Source: Pseudomonadota bacterium (GTDB lineage Bacteria > Pseudomonadota > Alphaproteobacteria > Thalassobaculales > Thalassobaculaceae). Taken from it: DNA of 14,874 nt. How positions within the stretch are numbered: position 1 is the stretch's first letter; each line of letters starts with the position of its first letter. The notes beneath the pieces were generated by a model. It was not told the DNA's origin. It was given only the letters and a program-made list of their open reading frames with translations, and did no database searches. This document shows positions 14,719 to 14,874 of the stretch, piece by piece. The stretch is taken from NCBI GenBank assembly GCA_027623845.1, contig JAQBUJ010000016.1, positions 1 to 14,874 of the forward strand. Reading direction: 5' to 3'. The position numbers and the translations under genes were made by a program.

Positions 14719-14874
14719 TTAAACGGCGCCACCCTTCCTGAGCTTCTCGACATCGTCAGCGCCCATGCCAAGCCATTCGCTAAGCACCGAGTCGACGTGC
14801 TCGCCAAGCAGCGGCGCTGGCGGGATGGGCAGATGTCCGTCGCCGACCTTCACCGGCCAGCCCGGCATTTTGTA
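14719..14874 (-). CDS. Class III (CaiB/BaiF) CoA-transferase, C-terminal fragment
   Basis: Only the last 51 residues are in the window; the gene continues past the right edge. The piece reads KMPGWPVKVGDGHLPIPPAP, then LLGEHVDSVLSEWLGM and a short charged tail ending in GGAV and TAA. The P-P-x-LGEHxxxVLxxWLG pattern is the usual C-terminus of family III CoA-transferases such as formyl-CoA:oxalate, succinyl-CoA:dicarboxylate and carnitine CoA-transferases. These move CoA between carboxylic acids in the cytoplasm. It lies 118 bases upstream of the ThDP enzyme on the same strand with no strong terminator between, so the two probably form one unit. The substrate cannot be told from this fragment. 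Confidence 0.85.
   Translation of the reverse strand, partial: YKMPGWPVKVGDGHLPIPPAPLLGEHVDSVLSEWLGMGADDVEKLRKGGAV

Overview
The window is GC-rich chromosomal DNA from an alphaproteobacterium, probably a Rhodospirillales-type lineage. I infer this from gene content and order (a lytic transglycosylase gene divergent from dapA-smpB, an M23 peptidase-bactofilin pair, and a soxBDAG sarcosine oxidase operon) and from REP-like palindromes. No rRNA, tRNA, CRISPR array, insertion sequence, integrase or phage gene was seen.

Layout. Positions 1-642 hold the 3' part of a family 5 uracil-DNA glycosylase. It converges on smpB (680-1147), which lies downstream of dapA (1187-2086) on the minus strand. Divergent from dapA is a soluble lytic transglycosylase gene (2245-4390) broken by two single-base deletions. 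Facing it on the minus strand are bactofilin (4436-4927) and an M23 peptidase (4914-6371) that overlap by 14 bases. Divergent from the M23 gene is an unrecognised 205-residue protein (6637-7254). Next comes the four-gene operon soxB-soxD-soxA-soxG (7438-12668), tightly packed with start/stop overlaps. A 279-base intergenic stretch carries two inverted REP-like palindromes and a terminator. It ends at a convergent minus-strand unit: a thiamine-diphosphate enzyme of the oxalyl-CoA decarboxylase/2-hydroxyacyl-CoA lyase/acetolactate synthase superfamily (12948-14600), preceded by the C-terminal end of a class III CoA-transferase (14719-14874, running off the window).

How the genes fit together. 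The left half is housekeeping: uracil repair, ribosome rescue (SmpB), lysine/diaminopimelate synthesis (DapA), and peptidoglycan remodelling and cell shape (Slt, M23 peptidase, bactofilin). The right half is catabolic. Heterotetrameric sarcosine oxidase demethylates sarcosine to glycine and 5,10-methylene-tetrahydrofolate. The convergent CoA-transferase plus ThDP enzyme pair looks like a module for activating and cleaving a small organic acid as its CoA thioester.

Most worth a second look: the double frameshift in slt, whose two lesions each remove one base from an Asn codon; the ThDP enzyme, whose active-site pattern differs from true oxalyl-CoA decarboxylase; a leader upstream of that gene that could pair with its Shine-Dalgarno sequence; and the REP-like elements. 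I found no clearly new multi-gene system.
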